Shown piece after piece: positions 1 through 13,010 of a stretch of 64,000 nt of DNA (the first letter of the stretch is position 1; every line of letters begins with the position of its first letter). Source of the DNA: Adiantum capillus-veneris (taxonomy: Eukaryota > Streptophyta > Polypodiopsida > Polypodiales > Pteridaceae); assembly GCA_014529385.2 (NCBI GenBank), contig CM043951.1, forward strand, positions 112,346,969-112,410,968. The letters run 5' to 3'. Both the position numbers and the translations under genes were made by a program. Below the pieces are notes generated by a model that made no database searches, was not told where the DNA came from, and saw only the letters and a program-made list of their open reading frames with translations.

Positions 1-1158
1 AAAAACTCAAGCTTTATTTAGAGAATAAGGCGATGAAATGGGGAGCATAAGGTAGGGGAATGAGAGGGGAGAGAGTGGTAGAGCACATGGCGGATAGGTG
101 GGAGTTGATGGCAAAGACTCGCACGAGGGTTATGGCCATCATCCTTCATTTTTCTGCCCTTCATCTTCCATAGCCCAAGGGTGTAAAGGTCATGCTCAAG
201 ATGAGCATGGTGATTGCGGTGATGGTGATGGTGTGGGTGGGTGTGTGTGTGCACTAGGCACACAAAGTGCATAGTGTACTCTTTGGTGATGTTGTGTGTG
301 TGTGAAGTGTGATGTTGACCCCTCTTTACATAGGAGAGGATGGGGGAGAAATTCTAGAATTTAGAAATGAAGAAACCATTATCTACATAGGCCATGTGAC
401 TGTGGGCCCCACTTGTCTAACTGTGTGTATATGTGCCAGAACGGCAGTCTCATGAGAGAGAGACTAAGAGAGAGAGATGGGTTGATGAAAAAAGTGAGAG
501 GTGACATGGAGAATAAAGTAATTACAAGAGGGGAGACAGGGAAGTGTCTTCAGAGGTGAATCTGTGTGCAGATGTGTGTGAACACAAGAAAAATCAGGTA
601 ACCACCGGGTGGGGATGGGTCTGTGGGCACCTTTTTTAGTGAAACTGAGTGTGTGTGGGGGAGGTTATTTAGCTACAAGACAAGAGACATGGCGCCCTTT
701 AGAGAGAGAGGGGGGTATTGGGGTCATGGGATATGACAGGAGACAGAAAGAGGGGGTGGGGTATACTATTTTGGAAGATAGGATAAGTTGCATGTGAGTT
801 AGGGTGCATTATTGGTGAGTTAGAATGCATTATTGGTGAGAGGTGGGGTAGCTTGGGGGAAGAGAGAAAGGAGAAAGGAAAAGGGGAAGAGAGAGGGGGT
901 TGAACTTTTGAGTGGAGGAGAGGAAAAGGGACACAGGGCGGGGCAACAGTGAAGAAAAAAGAGACAAGGTGGGGATGGGCTGCCCCGCAAGCATGAGGTG
1001 GCCTATTTTACCTTTCTCATATATTTACATAATCATACTTTATTTTTTTCTTACTTTTTCCAATGCCTTTTATCACTCCCTCCCTAAGAGGGGGTTTTCA
1101 TGGGGTGGGGACGAGAGAAGAGGCGTATGGGAGCTTGGCTTGTGAAAAGCCCCCATCA
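1..1158 (+). mobile_element. Partial gypsy-type LTR, cut by the window start
   Basis: This is the reverse complement of most of the solo LTR at 23354-24871, at high identity along its length. Both end in CCCCCATCA. It reads in plus orientation, and about the first 420 bp of the LTR lie outside the window. No primer-binding site follows position 1158, so it is a 3' LTR or a solo LTR rather than a 5' LTR. It contains TG/GT-rich and GA-rich simple stretches and no gene. Confidence 0.8.
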
Positions 1159-2810
1159 ACGGGTTTCCCCACTACATGCATTGTCATGTAGAGAACGGTG
1201 TGCAAATATCTTACACCCATGAATATAGGCATTGATCAATAAATACAAGATGATAACTCGGTGGTCCTTATCTTTATGCACCTCTGGACCGAGGTGTGAG
1301 AGGATTAAGCATGATAGAGAATGTGAGGTAGTTTAAATTGTGACAATGTAGGAGCTCTATTTAGGGACATTTATGCCACTTAAGGGCCCCTACATGGGAA
1401 CCATGTACATAGGAGATCTCATTAGATTAGAATGCACCTTGTGGTCCTAGGTCCATAGGGTGCCAATGTAGAAGCTCTAAAGGGCATTTAGGACACTCAA
1501 GTGAACTATGGAAATTGGAATTCCAGAGGGAACCCTATAATCCTAGGGCCATAGGGTGCCACTGTAGAGGCTCTAGAAAGGCATGTAGTCCATTCAAGGG
1601 CTACTAATTGGGTACTATATACCCCTAAGACCACAAGGTTCCTCTAATGTCAGAAGATATCATATGATCCTAGGGCCATAGGATGGCCTAGATGTGCTCG
1701 TAGAACCATCGTGTAGGCACCCTTCCAACCTAGGGCCATAGGTTTCCTCAATAACATAGAGGGGACTCCATGGCCCTAGGTCCATATGAGAGTATTAATA
1801 TCCACCTGGCCAGAATATATGTTGTTCTTTTTATAAAAAGTAGCTCATAAGAGAATGTCAAAGTTGGTTGAGGCAACACGCTGAACATCAAGTTCTTGAT
1901 ATCTAGATTTTCACTTACCAGATGGAAGGTATTGTGAAGGATAGTTTAATTAGGATACTAGTTATAGTTAATAAGAGAATCATGACCTAGGAGATGTTAT
2001 GCATGCAACCAGTCACATGTAAAGTAACATAAGGAGAAGAAAAAAGAGAAATTTTGGATTATGTATAGTTTTTAAGGAAAATCTAAACTAGTAGAACCAT
2101 GTATATGTAAGCAATAAGAAGAAGGAGATGGAGAAAAAGGAATAGGGATGAGATATGCATGGAGAATCATCTGGACAAAAGAGTAGTAGAGGAAGAAGAA
2201 GAATTCATGCGGTTGTTTTTTTAGTTTCTCCTCCATATCTCCCTCTTGTAATGGGAAGAGACGCCTAAGAGAGAACTTATACTGCAATAGGAGATTTGAC
2301 TCCTTTAGAAATATCCTGTCTCTCGTTGGGTACAGATGCACACGCGACTACAACACTTGACTTGCATGTCAAGGTAGAAACAACATCATCAGCATTAGAT
2401 GCAGCTAGCAAATAGTAGCACCATGTAGCTCTAGCAGCAACAAAGGCATGGACAACAATTCAAAAATATGGCAGTCCTTCTAGTTGCAACTCTCTAGAGA
2501 ACTTTTGTAGCCACAACAATGACTGGGCGCTTGTTTTTTTTGCTCCTAACATAACATCCAATCTTGTGTTGGTGGATGCACTCTAGAAAGCAACACATCC
2601 AATTACAGCTTCCGCAAGGCAAGTGCATTAAACAACCTAGATTCATGATCTAGGCAATACTAATTGTACGTGCAATTTCCCTATTTAGGGAGCACATCAA
2701 TAAACTACATATTCATTGTTTGGTGTAGATTCATGATCTAGGAAAATACTAGCTGTAGGTGCAAATCTGCCAATTTAGGCAGCACATCAATAACCTACAT
2801 ATTCATTGTT
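1159..2810. other. Flanking DNA with degenerate tandem repeats, no gene
   Basis: No coding region is supported. From about 1370 to 1800 the sequence is a decayed tandem array with a period near 110 bp, each unit built around CCTAGGGCCATAGGGTGCCA or a close variant. From about 2639 to 2814 a unit of about 100 bp is present twice; it contains TTCATGATCTAGG, AGCACATCAATAA and ACCTACATATTCATTG. The remainder is AT-rich and featureless to me. Confidence 0.6.
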
Positions 2811-2814
2811 TTAA

Positions 2815-4153
2815 CACTAGGTTGGTAATGGGACACTTTTATGTCCTAGGACACTTTTATGTCCTGTTAAGTGACCATTTTTCTTGAATTATGTCAAGAG
2901 TTTCAAAATGGATTTTCAGGTGCTATCTGTCTATAAAGTTGTCTCATGAGCTGAAAAAAACTCGACATTTTTTTGGAATATCAATTCCATCTTTAACCTT
3001 GTCCTTGCACAACAGTTCACAACCTAAACTGTGTGAAAAAACGGGTCCTATTTTTGGCTTTTTTTAACTTTTTGCAACTATACCACTCTAGAATTCATGT
3101 TTGTGAGGTCTATAATGCTAAAGAATTATCTTTAGTAGTCCTCAACATGTCCTGATGCTTCTAGGAAGACATAAATGTTAAAGTTGTAAGTTATGACCAA
3201 ATTACAAAAATTGTCAAATCCTGTTTTTTAGCCAATTTTAGCTCTTGTATGATTTTTTTGGTGGCTTTCATGATATCCAAATGTAGTTTTGATTTTCTAT
3301 GTCGCATATTGTAACATAAAGCTAATATTCCTTGAGTTTTGGGGAACCTAATACACTATTTTGCATAGTAGACAACGATGGTTGATTTTTTTAATTATAG
3401 AAGAAAACGAAACATTCTAGTATATCAAGTATAGCTTTTTCAATATTGTTAGTTTCTTGTGAAAACTTCATGCATTTTGTAGGTAGTAACCATATCTAGT
3501 CATAAGGATCAAATTTGGCTAGATATTAAACAGTTTCTATGGGATTCTACAACTCATAATGTTGAACCCAGTTTTTTCATGTTTACTGTATTTAGCACTT
3601 CATCTTTGTCCCCAAGATTGCCCTTGGTAAGAGATGTATTATTCTTTCGACATGCTCCATGGATCCTTATGAACCTAAAGGACAATAGGTAACTAAGAAA
3701 ACATGCATATATTATTTGTATTGAGCGTGGCTATAGAAACTTTGATGATAGGTTTGCAGAATGGTAAAAATCCAACTTTTTTGTACCTATTTCTTTTGGC
3801 AAAACAAAAAATAGTGAGTGAGAAGCAATCATATGTTCTGATCACCAACCCATTGAAGTTAACTAGGGAATTTATCTCAAGTCCTACAAAAATTCCTAAT
3901 CTTATTTTTATGCAATAAAACGTAAGAAATGACTGTTTTGATGAAAATGTACTGGTCCATCAACTTTGGAGGCTTGGTGTGACCAAAAGATGAGAAAGTT
4001 TACAAGTTTCTTATTTTTTCCATGTGGAGTAGTCCTTGAACTATAACCTCATGAAAGGATTTTACAAAATGAGTGGATCTACTATGGTTTTGGAGGGTTT
4101 TTTCAAAACCCTAAAAGGACACTTTTATGTCCTGTTAGGTTACCAACCTAGTG
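2815..4153. mobile_element. Non-autonomous TIR DNA element, copy A (TTAA target)
   Basis: The element has perfect 14-bp terminal inverted repeats (CACTAGGTTGGTAA) and is flanked by TTAA on both sides (2811-2814, 4154-4157). Just inside each end, in the SAME orientation, lies GGACACTTTTATGTCCTGTTA, whose core GGACA..TGTCC can fold back on itself. The left copy of this motif is tandemly duplicated here but single in copy B (31853-33171). There is no transposase. A 71-codon frame at 3703-3918 is kept in both copies with one residue difference, but it has no recognisable similarity. Target duplication could be read as TTAA (piggyBac-like) or TA (mariner-like), because both sites read TTAA. Confidence 0.8.
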
Positions 4154-4157
4154 TTAA

Positions 4158-4510
4158 ACAATATTAAATATATCCATTGATTTAGACAGCATTAGTGTAG
4201 ATTTTTCAATTTAGGCAACACATATCATTGGTGTAGATTTGTCGATTGAGACAACACCGATCACAAAAGCATGTTGAAAATGGTTGGCCACCACTGCCCC
4301 GAGTATGATTTCATTAACCTGTGTATAAAATGATAGTGATTTTGATTTGGAATTATACTTGAATTTGGAAATTGATTAATTTGAAATATGATGAATTCCT
4401 ATTGCGATAGTGCTTATGAAATTTGTATCTATTAAGACTGATTATCAAATGATGAGTCTGACCAATGATGTCCTAATTCATCAGGATATGACATATACTA
4501 CTTATTCTAA
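4158..4510. other. AT-rich flanking DNA, no feature seen
   Basis: No open frame of note. A weak relic of the repeat seen at 2639-2814 continues just after the TIR element (TTTAGGCAACACATATCATTGG and related), showing that the element landed inside that older repeat. Confidence 0.5.
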
Positions 4511-4663
4511 GGTGAAAGCATGTTAACGTGTCACACTTTTTGTGCTAGTTAGCAATTTCAAATTAGCACATCCTAAAAAACTTCAGTGTCCGGTAAAATT
4601 TTTACAAATAATATCAAAATTTGTTGGAGGTTGTACATTTGGTTTCCTTGTTTCAAGAGCTTT
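4511..4663. mobile_element. Left half of a MITE split by G2
   Basis: Starts with GGTGAAAGCATGTTAACG continuing TGTCACACTTTTT; the reverse complement of this occurs at 48854-48884 on the far side of G2. GTGCTAGTTAGCA follows the left terminal repeat and is present again, in the same orientation, in the right half. Joined across G2 the two halves make a non-coding element of about 280 bp. I could not find a convincing target duplication for it. Confidence 0.65.
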
Positions 4664-5236
4664 TGTTGGACGGGTACGTCGCGACGGACGTCAGCACAGC
4701 GAGAGCTCACCTAACAAGTAGTGTCAGCTAAGGACGAAGCTTGACCCACAGGCGCATGGAAGCAAGCATAAGGTGTCAACCTACACTCGACCGACTCCTA
4801 ACTAATTCCTACAGAGGTCTCTACCAATTGTCTAAGTCACAGCCTTCAAGAGTGCAAAAGAGGAAACTTCCTACAATGCTTGCTAGAGCCGAACACCCAT
4901 CAAACACTTTCGAAACACCAGAGAACTTGAAGGAGACCCTACTAATACCTATAGGCCACTGTCCCTAAGGTCTATGAACCAAAATCATGACCCAAAACAA
5001 CCAGTGCAGAAACACATAGGATGTCTGGCCGAAATCTGCAGGTCTTCGGTTCCAAAATCTGAAGTGCCTAATGTGTAGCTCTACTCAATGTGAATGCGTG
5101 GATATGCTGTAATGAGAACTTGGAAAACATATGCTCACCCAAACAACCAATGAAGCTCATAGAAGGAGCTCCCAAAGCCGGACCGTACGTGCGCAATGTT
5201 GGTATTGGCGCGTCGCTCTAGTCGGGGGAAACACGC
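4664..5236 (-). repeat. G2 3' LTR, terminal part
   Basis: Corresponds to the 47805-48370 part of the 5' LTR. Begins TGTTGGACGGG on the plus strand (LTR end ...CCAACA on the element strand). G1 interrupts it directly after ACGC at 5233-5236; the LTR resumes at 13948. The preceding GCTTT (4659-4663) is the left copy of the G2 target duplication. Confidence 0.9.
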
Positions 5237-6385
5237 TGTGAGCGGGATGAAAACACACACACTGCCTCTATAACGACCCAACACACACTCTTGGGAAGAT
5301 ACACACACACACACACACTATGGGGCACCACTCGGCTTAGACAACACACCTTGCCGAGACAGGGAACACACCTCTAGAGTGAGAGGAGAGACACTATCCA
5401 TTTGCCCACTCCACACAAAGAGACACACACACACACACACAACCAAAAAAATCAGCTCAAAAGAGGAGAATTTCTGATGTTTAGATACAATTGAGCTTGG
5501 GCCAACACCAATGGGGCAAATAGCTCACACAATATGGGTAAAATAAGCCAGTTACAATCACAAACTAGAGCAGAAACTTCGCTCATAGGAGAAACTTACA
5601 CAAAAAAAAACAGGAAAAGAGTGAGGAATTTGGCAAAATGGACAGCGCCATCGCGTCCGGAACGGCCCAAAACCCCAGTCTACAATGTCAAAGTGCTCAA
5701 ATCCGACCTCGGATGAGCAGTTTACGGCCAAAACAGGCTCCAAAATGAGCAAAAACACAGTTGCAGCTGTTCCTCCTCTCTTCTCCACGTTTTTTCTGGT
5801 CTTCTCTCAGTTTTTTCAGTTCCCACACTTAGCTTTCTTATTTGGTCACCCTTGGCCTTTTAGATGACCTCAAATGGACCCCGAACAGGCCAAAAACTGA
5901 CCTCGCAGTGCATAGTTGTCACCTTTTTACATCATCCGCACACCTGGCACTCATTTCTTTTCAATAATGCGTCTCGCAACCACGTGAAGTGGCCCCAAAA
6001 AGTGGTCCTAATGATGAACTTTCTGCATAACTCTCACAAGAAAACACCCACGTTGTGTCCGTCCTCATCCGCGTGCAAATATTGACCTCGTTCGCCCTCC
6101 TGACGCCACTAGATGCCATCTGACGCACCTGCTTACCTCATGTCGTCAGCCTGTGGATAGCTTCCTCGAGAAGTTTTATGCGCTACCAACTCCTCCTTAT
6201 TGTAGAAAAAACACAGTGGTACTGGTAATAGTGAAAATCGATGCAATATGTACACCCTGTCCTACCTGTACACATGTGGGCCCCACGTAACCACCTGGCT
6301 CTGAAAAATGGGCAATTCTTTATTTGATGCACCATGCATGTATATGTACAGATGTGCAATCCCTTGCTCCAAAAAACTCCTGACA
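5237..6385 (-). repeat. G1 3' LTR
   Basis: Element-strand ends TGTCAGGAG...CCGCTCACA. It contains (CA)n stretches near the distal end and matches 12796-13947 nearly throughout. A purine-rich tract (AGGGGATGGGCAAA on the minus strand, about 6387-6405) lies on its internal side and would serve as the plus-strand primer. Confidence 0.9.
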
Positions 6386-6413
6386 TAATTTGCCCATCCC
6401 CTAGCCTGCTAGA

Positions 6414-7166
6414 TCATTCATGATCAGCAGCAGCAAAGAGAGATATGAGACTCGCTGCATCACAGGTCTCCTCATCCCTCACCAACACTGCTTGATCCAC
6501 AGACAGCTCATCTTGCTCCACCATCATCAATCTAGCATGATACAATTTAAGACGCAATCCATTTACCCTTGACTTATGTAGAACACCATCCAGGTTAGCC
6601 AGCTGATATGTGCCATTTGGAAAACACTCCACTACCTTGAAAGGGCCTTCCCACTTAATTTGAAACTTCTTTTGGAAGGTGTTGTCCAGCTTACTGTTGT
6701 AGCGTAAAACCAAGTCATGTTTCTTGATACCCTTACTTTTGACCTGTTCATTTATCTTTGCGAAAGCCTTATCCTGCATCTTCCCATAATGCTCCAATGC
6801 GCTCATCCTATCCAACTGGACCTCTTGTAACTGCAAGAGCCTCTCTTCGAATGCATCACTAGGCGGCCCAAGCAACTTCTCTAACGTCTTGACCGCAGGC
6901 AACTCTACTTCCACAGGCAATAGTGCTTCTTTTCCATACACCAAATGAAATGGAGTAAACCCTGTACTTGTCTTCACCGAAGTACGGTAAGCCCATAATG
7001 CACTAGGAAATTCCAAATCCCAATTCTTTCCTTGGTGCTCTGTCACTTTCGAAAGAATCTGTACCAACTCACCATTGAATCTTTCATTTAAGCCATTAAA
7101 CTGTGGGTAATAAGGAGTGGTATGCTGGGGCCTAATCTTCATCTTTGCACATAAAAAATCTAGCAG
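6414..7166 (-). pseudogene. G1 integrase, C-terminal half
   Basis: The frame from 7142 to 6414 carries the third catalytic acid of the DDE core (glutamate in NGLNERFNG) followed by the conserved LWAYRTS and FHLVYGKEALLPVEVE blocks and the GPFKVVECFPNGTYQL module (about residues 165-185) typical of plant gypsy integrases. It reads in frame with the upstream half, separated by a TAA at 7167-7169. The protein would insert element cDNA into the chromosome. The tail beyond about residue 205 is acidic with no recognised chromodomain. The premature stop splits the catalytic core, so the enzyme is dead. Confidence 0.9.
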
Positions 7167-8561
7167 TTAAGCTCTAAAACCAGGCCCCTTATCTGAAAGT
7201 AGCTCTAGTGGCACCCCAAACTTGCAACATATTTCATCATACACAAATTTTGCCACATCCTTTGCAGTGATCTGTTTTACTTCTATAGCCTCTGCCCATC
7301 TAGAAAGATAGTCCACTACCGTCAAAATATAGCTTTTGCCCCTTCTTGTGATAGGTAACGGGCCTATTGCATCAATCCCCCACTTTTCAAACACATCAAA
7401 CGCCATAATGGTTTTTCGTAGCTCTGGCTTCAACACTCTCTTCCCAAATGCTTGACACCTATTGCAAGACCTACACCAATGGTGAACATCCTTGTGCAAA
7501 CTAGGCCATACATACCCCTCTTGCAAAATCTTATGCAAGGTGATCTTTAGAGCAAAATGGCCACCACATGCGCTTTCATGATTCTCTTCCAACACTCTGT
7601 AAAGCTCCTCCCGCCAAGGTACACGTCTCAACACGAGATCATCCCCTTTCATGTATAAGACATCACCAATCAATTTGTACCTGTATGCTCTACGCACAAA
7701 GCCATACTTCTTAGACTTATGAATCTCCTTTGGAATGATTCCTGTTAGCAAAAACTCCTCTTCTTGATCCAAACTTTCCCGGCCATGATAAAGAGGTAAA
7801 GTGGTCCTCAACACAAATAGCTCCCCAATCATGCCTTCAGCTGCTTCATGTGCCTCTCCATTTAGAGCACGTTCAATGTGTCTGATGATCCATGCTTCGA
7901 ACTTGTTTAATAGGCCTTTAATTCTGAACCACATTTCCTTCAATGAGGTGTTCTTGCTCTTCCACATACCCAGCACTTGCTTCACCACTAACAAGGCATC
8001 ACCTTTTATGCTCAACCTTCGAACCCCATGCTTCAAACAAATGTGTAATCCGGCTTCCAGAGTAGCATATTCAGCCTCATTGTTACTATGAGCATCCAAT
8101 TTGAACCCTCTCTTGCATACTAGCTTCCCCTATGGATCATAAAGTGCTATACCCCCTGAAGCTGCATCATGGCTCTTTCTGTATGAACCATCAAAGAACA
8201 ACACATGTACATTGCTGATCTGTGTCACTTCTTCAACTGCCTTTCTCACCACCTCTTCCTTAACAATAAGGGGATTCTCCTTGTAGGTCAACAAATCAGC
8301 TAGGGTAGCCCTTGTACTATCTTCCACTAGAAAAGAGAACTCAAACTCCTGCAGCTCAATTACCCATTTCTTCACCACATTTGACATGTTAGTACCATTA
8401 ATTAACTGTGGCAAAAAGGCATAACTCGTCAAGAAAACAAAAGACCGTGGTAGAAAGTAATGACAAAATCGTCGACAAGCAAATATTACATTGACCATCA
8501 CTAGCTCTACTTCCGAGAACTTTCTCTCCGCTACCAACTTCACTCGGCTTTCACAATACAC
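7167..8561 (-). pseudogene. G1 RNase H, archaeal-type RNase H and integrase N-terminal half
   Basis: In order: remains of the gypsy RNase H (8561-8350); a second RNase H of the archaeal type beginning FFDGSYRKSHDAASGGIALYDP, with the catalytic acids in FDGS, NNEAEYATLEAG and KGDALLVV; then the integrase zinc finger (H and H in HESACGGHF, C and C in CRSCNRCQ) and the first two core aspartates (GIDAIGPLP, LLSDKGPGF). The second RNase H is the marker of Tat-lineage elements. Its fourth acid looks replaced (GEAHEAAE where AD is usual). A TAG at 8130 cuts the second RNase H and a TAA at 7167 cuts the integrase core; both are single-codon stops in an otherwise continuous frame. Confidence 0.9.
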
Positions 8562-10210
8562 TGGCTGCCCTTCCCCTTTTGCAATAGCATGGCTCCAATG
8601 GCATCATACCCTACTGAGGGATTTACATAAAAAACTTTCTCCCAATCAGGAGCCTGCATGGCTGACAAACCCCCTAACACCTCTTTCACCTCTTGAAACA
8701 CTTCTTCACACTTGTCATCCCATTGCAATGGATCATGCTTTGCCACTTGTTGTAATGGATAAAGAATCTGAGAAGACAATGGAATAAACCTTGCCATGTA
8801 CTTCACTTTGTGTATAAAGGTTGCCAATCGATTCATACTCGTAGGTGATGGAAGAAGAATAATAGACTTAACCTTATCTGGATCAGCCTCAATGCCATTT
8901 TTTGACACCATATGGCCCAATAACTTCACCCTTGGCTGTGCTAGATGACATTTCTTTGGATTTAGTTGTCCTTCACATTCATCATATCGAGCCAATACCA
9001 TCTGCAGCTTCTCATGGTGTTCAGCCCTACTGCTATAGACACAGAAGTCATCCATAAAAGCTTTAACACAACTACCAATGAATTGTTCCAACACCCAATT
9101 TGCTCTCTCTTGATAGAAGGAAGGTCCATTTGACAACCCAAATGGCAATACTGTGTAGCAATAGCATCCCCATGGCGTAATAAAAGTTGTCTTTGTGCGG
9201 TCTTTAATAGCAATCTTCAATTGAAAATAGCCTGAAAAACCATCACACACACTGTACCTCTCATAACCTGCCACTGAATCCAAGATCTGATCAATGAATG
9301 GGAGAGGATATGGGTTCTTCTTAGTGGTTGCGTTTAAGGGTTTAAAATCTACACAAATTCTCCACTTCCCATCCTTCTTTGGACTGACTACAACTGGACT
9401 CACCCATTTTGTGGTATCCACAGGGACTATGAACCCTGCCTTCAATAACTTGTCCACCTCTTCTCGCAAGGCTTCCATTTGCTCTTGACCCATCCTTCTT
9501 AGCCTTTGCCGCACTGGCTTAGCACCTTCTTTCAGCTCTATATGCATCTCTTTGCCCTTGAACCCTTTGATCTCTTCATATGAAGTAATGAACAAATCAG
9601 GAAAACTAGCCAGCATGTGCAAATATATATCCTTCTCCATAGTTGAGAGGTCTCCACTGATCATTTGTGTCATCAATTCCTGCTTCTTTGACAACTCAAC
9701 CTTGGTTTGCATCAGCCCTTCAATCACTTCATAAGGCCCTTCACTTTCATCTTCAACCTCATTCGCAAATGCAACTAAACCAAACTCCTGGATTTCTTTG
9801 TCCATCAAAAGAAATGCAACATCAGCATGCTCATCACTGTTGGTAGTGCTATCATTGTCCTCATCTGTCACCGTGGAAGAGTCTTCATCACTAGACTCAT
9901 CCTCATCTTCATAAAGCTCCTTTAATCGTTTCCTTGTGTCCATATTATAAAGTTTCTTGGTACCTGTCTTTCCATAGAGGCTAATCGTACCATGTCGCCA
10001 ATCTTGAATAGCTCCCACTGCACGTAACCATGGTCTGCTCAGTATAATAGGATATGCTCCCAACCCTGCTGGAATCACATGAAAATCAACCACTGCCTTT
10101 GTATCATATGCCTCCACTTCTAAGCTCTTTACAACACCCAAGCATTTTACTTTTTGATGGTTTGCCAATCTGATCCGAAAACCTGACACCCCAGCCACTG
10201 TGAGACGCAT
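8540..10210 (-). pseudogene. G1 protease C-terminal part, reverse transcriptase and RNase H start
   Basis: The 556-codon frame begins within the protease (AYPIILSRPWLRAVGAIQDW is the flap/ILGRPWL end of a retropepsin). Next is a complete gypsy RT: KWVSPVVVSPKKDGKWR, VDFKPLNATTKKNPYPLP, YSVCDGFSGYFQLKI, PFGLSNGPSFYQ and the active site FMDDFCVYS. The connection domain and the start of RNase H follow. The first RNase H acid appears lost (VNPSVGYDAIGAML where D-A-S is usual); in Tat elements the native RNase H is known to decay while the archaeal-type copy takes over. A one-base frameshift near 8560 ends this frame and another near 10205 separates it from the protease start. Confidence 0.92.
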
Positions 10211-11778
10211 ATTTGGGCTCCGCCATCCACATAACCTTGTCCCAAATTTTTCCTTTTATGCCACACATCTACTATTGGACAAATGTCTGGTAGCTCATCC
10301 ATTGCCAACACCTTTACTAAACCTCTCTTTGGCTCTTTCTCCATTGGGTTAACCATCCTCTTCCACTGTCGCTTTAGCTTAGGCGCCATCTCTATAAGCT
10401 GCCCAAAAGTAACATCTGCCTTCCTACGCTTCAGATCCTCCTTCAAGTCATAGCTTAATTGCCCATCCCCTAGTGGAAAATCTGAAACATGAAACTTATG
10501 ACGAGCTCTCCTTTTCCTCTTGGCCTTGACATCCTCGCCTTCATGGCTCATTCCTTTCTTCTTACTAGGACCTGGGGCACTTCTTCCTTCCTTTTCCTCT
10601 GTGGTCCTCTTCCCAATAGGCATCACTAATGTATCCTCTAGCTTTGATGCCTTCTCCAAGGTGACTACACTTAGCACTTTTGTCTTTCCTTTTTCCTCCT
10701 GGGTCAGTCCACTAGTTCCTTCGTCTCCCTTAATTTTGATGCCATAATCATTTGACCTAGTTAACACCTGTGTTGGCAATGGATACATGTCTCCCCCCAT
10801 CCTTGATGGCTTATCACATTGCAGTCTGATGTGACCCAACTCTCCACAGTTGTAACAGGTGGGCGTCTGCCTCCAAAACCTACCATTGCTTTGTCCAACA
10901 CCATTCCTAGGTCTTTCTTCACCTCCTGGCTGATTTGCATACCTCCCTCGACCTCGATTATTTCCCACTTGACCTAGCATGTTTAGGCTGAGATTCTTCA
11001 TCAAATCTACCATTTGCCTCATGTATTGCCTTAGCCCATCATCTTGCACTGCTCTAGTGACCACTGCTGGCATAACCTGAGTAGTAACAGGAACCAGTAG
11101 TTCGTGATGAACCCCTGACATGCGACCTTGTAAAGATTCTATAGGCTGAAATTCAGACCTCATTGGCAAAGACTCCACCCCTAACTGGCTCATTTTCCTC
11201 AACTTCCACTCTTTGTTCCTTGCTACCTCTAGTGCATCTTCATATGTCCTAGGCTTCTTTAGCTCCACTCTCCAACGTATATTCTCCCAAAGACCATCCA
11301 AGAACCTGTCCTTCTTCATCATGTCAGGCGGGGGTACCTATGGTGCTAAGGCCTTACACATTCGCTCCCATGCCAATGAAAACTTACGTATGTACGCATC
11401 TACTGGCTCATCTTCCTTCTACACCAAACCTTGTACTTCTTGCCACACTTTGTCAGGATCTTCTATCTTCACAAACTCCACTTCCAATCCATGCCTTAGA
11501 TTGTCCCAACTCAATCTTACAGGTGGATCCGCTGCACGCAACTCCTCTTCAAATGCCTTGGACCAAACTCGTGCATCACTCTTCAAACAAATTTGGAGAA
11601 GGCGTAACATTTGCGTAGGGTCATGAATCTGGTTGCTAATGCAGGCAACCTCCATCTTTTCCAAAAATTCTTCCACATCTTCATCACTTCTTCCATGAAA
11701 CTCCGGATAAGAGAAAGCCATGGCTACCCAAGTTTCAATGCTTTGAGAACCCCTTTGAACACACGTGCAAGAACCCAA
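10147..11778 (-). pseudogene. G1 gag and protease active site
   Basis: Gag capsid-like region (SYPEFHGRSDEDVEEFLEKME, VRLSWDNLRHGLEVEFV), a CCHC zinc knuckle CYNCGELGHIRLQC, a basic linker rich in KKK/KRKR, then the protease active-site block GQGYVDGGAQICV, where DGGA replaces the usual DSGA. The start may be the methionine at 11778 or the internal one at 11721 (MAFSYPEF), which I find more natural. Two in-frame TAG stops (11419-11421 and about 11338) interrupt gag, and the protease shifts into the next frame near 10205. Confidence 0.88.
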
Positions 11779-12775
11779 AACTTTTGACTACCCAATCCCC
11801 AAAAACTTCAATGGAGCTCAACTTTAGATAAGGACAAACACATGCACATCAAATGAGTTTTCATAGTTGATCATCGGAATTACAACAGGCAAAGGACATT
11901 CCAAGATCTCTGGTAATCTTCTTGGCCCAAACATAAAGACTATGCGCTGCTGGAAAAAAATCTTCTTGGACACATGAACATTTATCTGGATCCTTTGAGT
12001 TAAATGAAATGGAGTGAATTGAGGGCCATTTTGATCATCCATTAAAGCCAACCATGAAGCTCCCAAGAAGGCACACCTGACTTAACCTCTGATTTTGCCA
12101 AAATTTCAGCAGCATAACAGCATAAATGGCTCAAAAGACCAAAAAACCAGCCATCATAACTTGGAAAAATTTTGGCAGAGTTTCCCCAGAAATAGAGCAG
12201 TAGGAACCCAAAATATAGACTGTATATGTATGCATAAATTGTCAACAATAGAACCCGAGCATCAAGTAGGACTCACTAGTACATAGCCTATGGCGAGGTC
12301 ACAAAAAGGGTGCTCCAGCTACCCGTATCACCGAAAGGATCTCTACATTTGAGAATCCCCCAGCTCAATAAAAACCTCACGCTATCGACCCTCACACGAA
12401 GGCTAATGCAAATCGCGTATAGTGAAGTCTCAGAAATGACTATCTTCCAGACCAAGTCTCAGAAGCGGCTGGGACTGCCAAATAAAATCAAGTATGGCTC
12501 CACAAATGCATACAATGGCAGTTTCCACAAGTAATGTACAATTCAACAGAAAATGCGCTCAAACAGGCGCCAAGTGATGCATACCCACAACAACTGCAAG
12601 TGACATCACTGCTAGTATATCACTATACTCCAGCTACCTGTACCTGTGTGAATCACCTGTACCTATACCTATCCCTGTAACCTGTAACCTCTAACATGTA
12701 ATCTGCAACCTGCAACCTGTAATCCCGAATCTCGAAGCTTGAAGCTCGAAGCAGAAGGTAGTCGAAGAAGATACT
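11779..12775 (-). other. G1 5' leader
   Basis: Non-coding stretch between the primer site and gag. No conserved frame. A run of alternating CCTGTAACC/CCTGCAACC words occurs at about 12640-12730. Confidence 0.6.
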
Positions 12776-12789
12776 CCGTGGGGGCGCCA
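12776..12789 (-). other. G1 candidate primer-binding site
   Basis: TGGCGCCCCCACGG on the element strand begins 7 nt inside the 5' LTR end. The TGGCGCC start is the complement of a CCA-tailed tRNA acceptor end; I cannot name the tRNA with certainty (Asp-like for the first seven bases). Confidence 0.55.
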
Positions 12790-12795
12790 AAAGAA

Positions 12796-12971
12796 TGTGA
12801 GCGGGATGAAAACACACACAGCGCCTCTATAACAACCTGACACACACTCTTGGGAAGATACACACACACACACACACACTATGGGGCACCACTCGGCTTA
12901 GACAACACACCTGGTCGAGACAGGGAACACACCTCTGGAGTGAGAGGAGAGAGACTATCCACTTGTCCGCT

Positions 12972-13010
<39 letters not shown>

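Noticed and set aside
3703-3918. Conserved 71-codon frame in both TIR elements as a gene
   Set aside because: The two copies are recent relatives, so shared openness is expected; no recognisable domain, and it is far too short for a transposase.
2815-4153. CACTA (En/Spm) element, from the CACTA start
   Set aside because: CACTA elements make a 3-bp duplication; the flanks TAA and TTA do not match as 3-bp direct repeats, while TTAA (or TA) does in both copies.
5558-5788. Small frames duplicated at 5534-5867 and 13095-13429
   Set aside because: They are the same sequence in the two LTRs of G1; frames on both strands and no domain.
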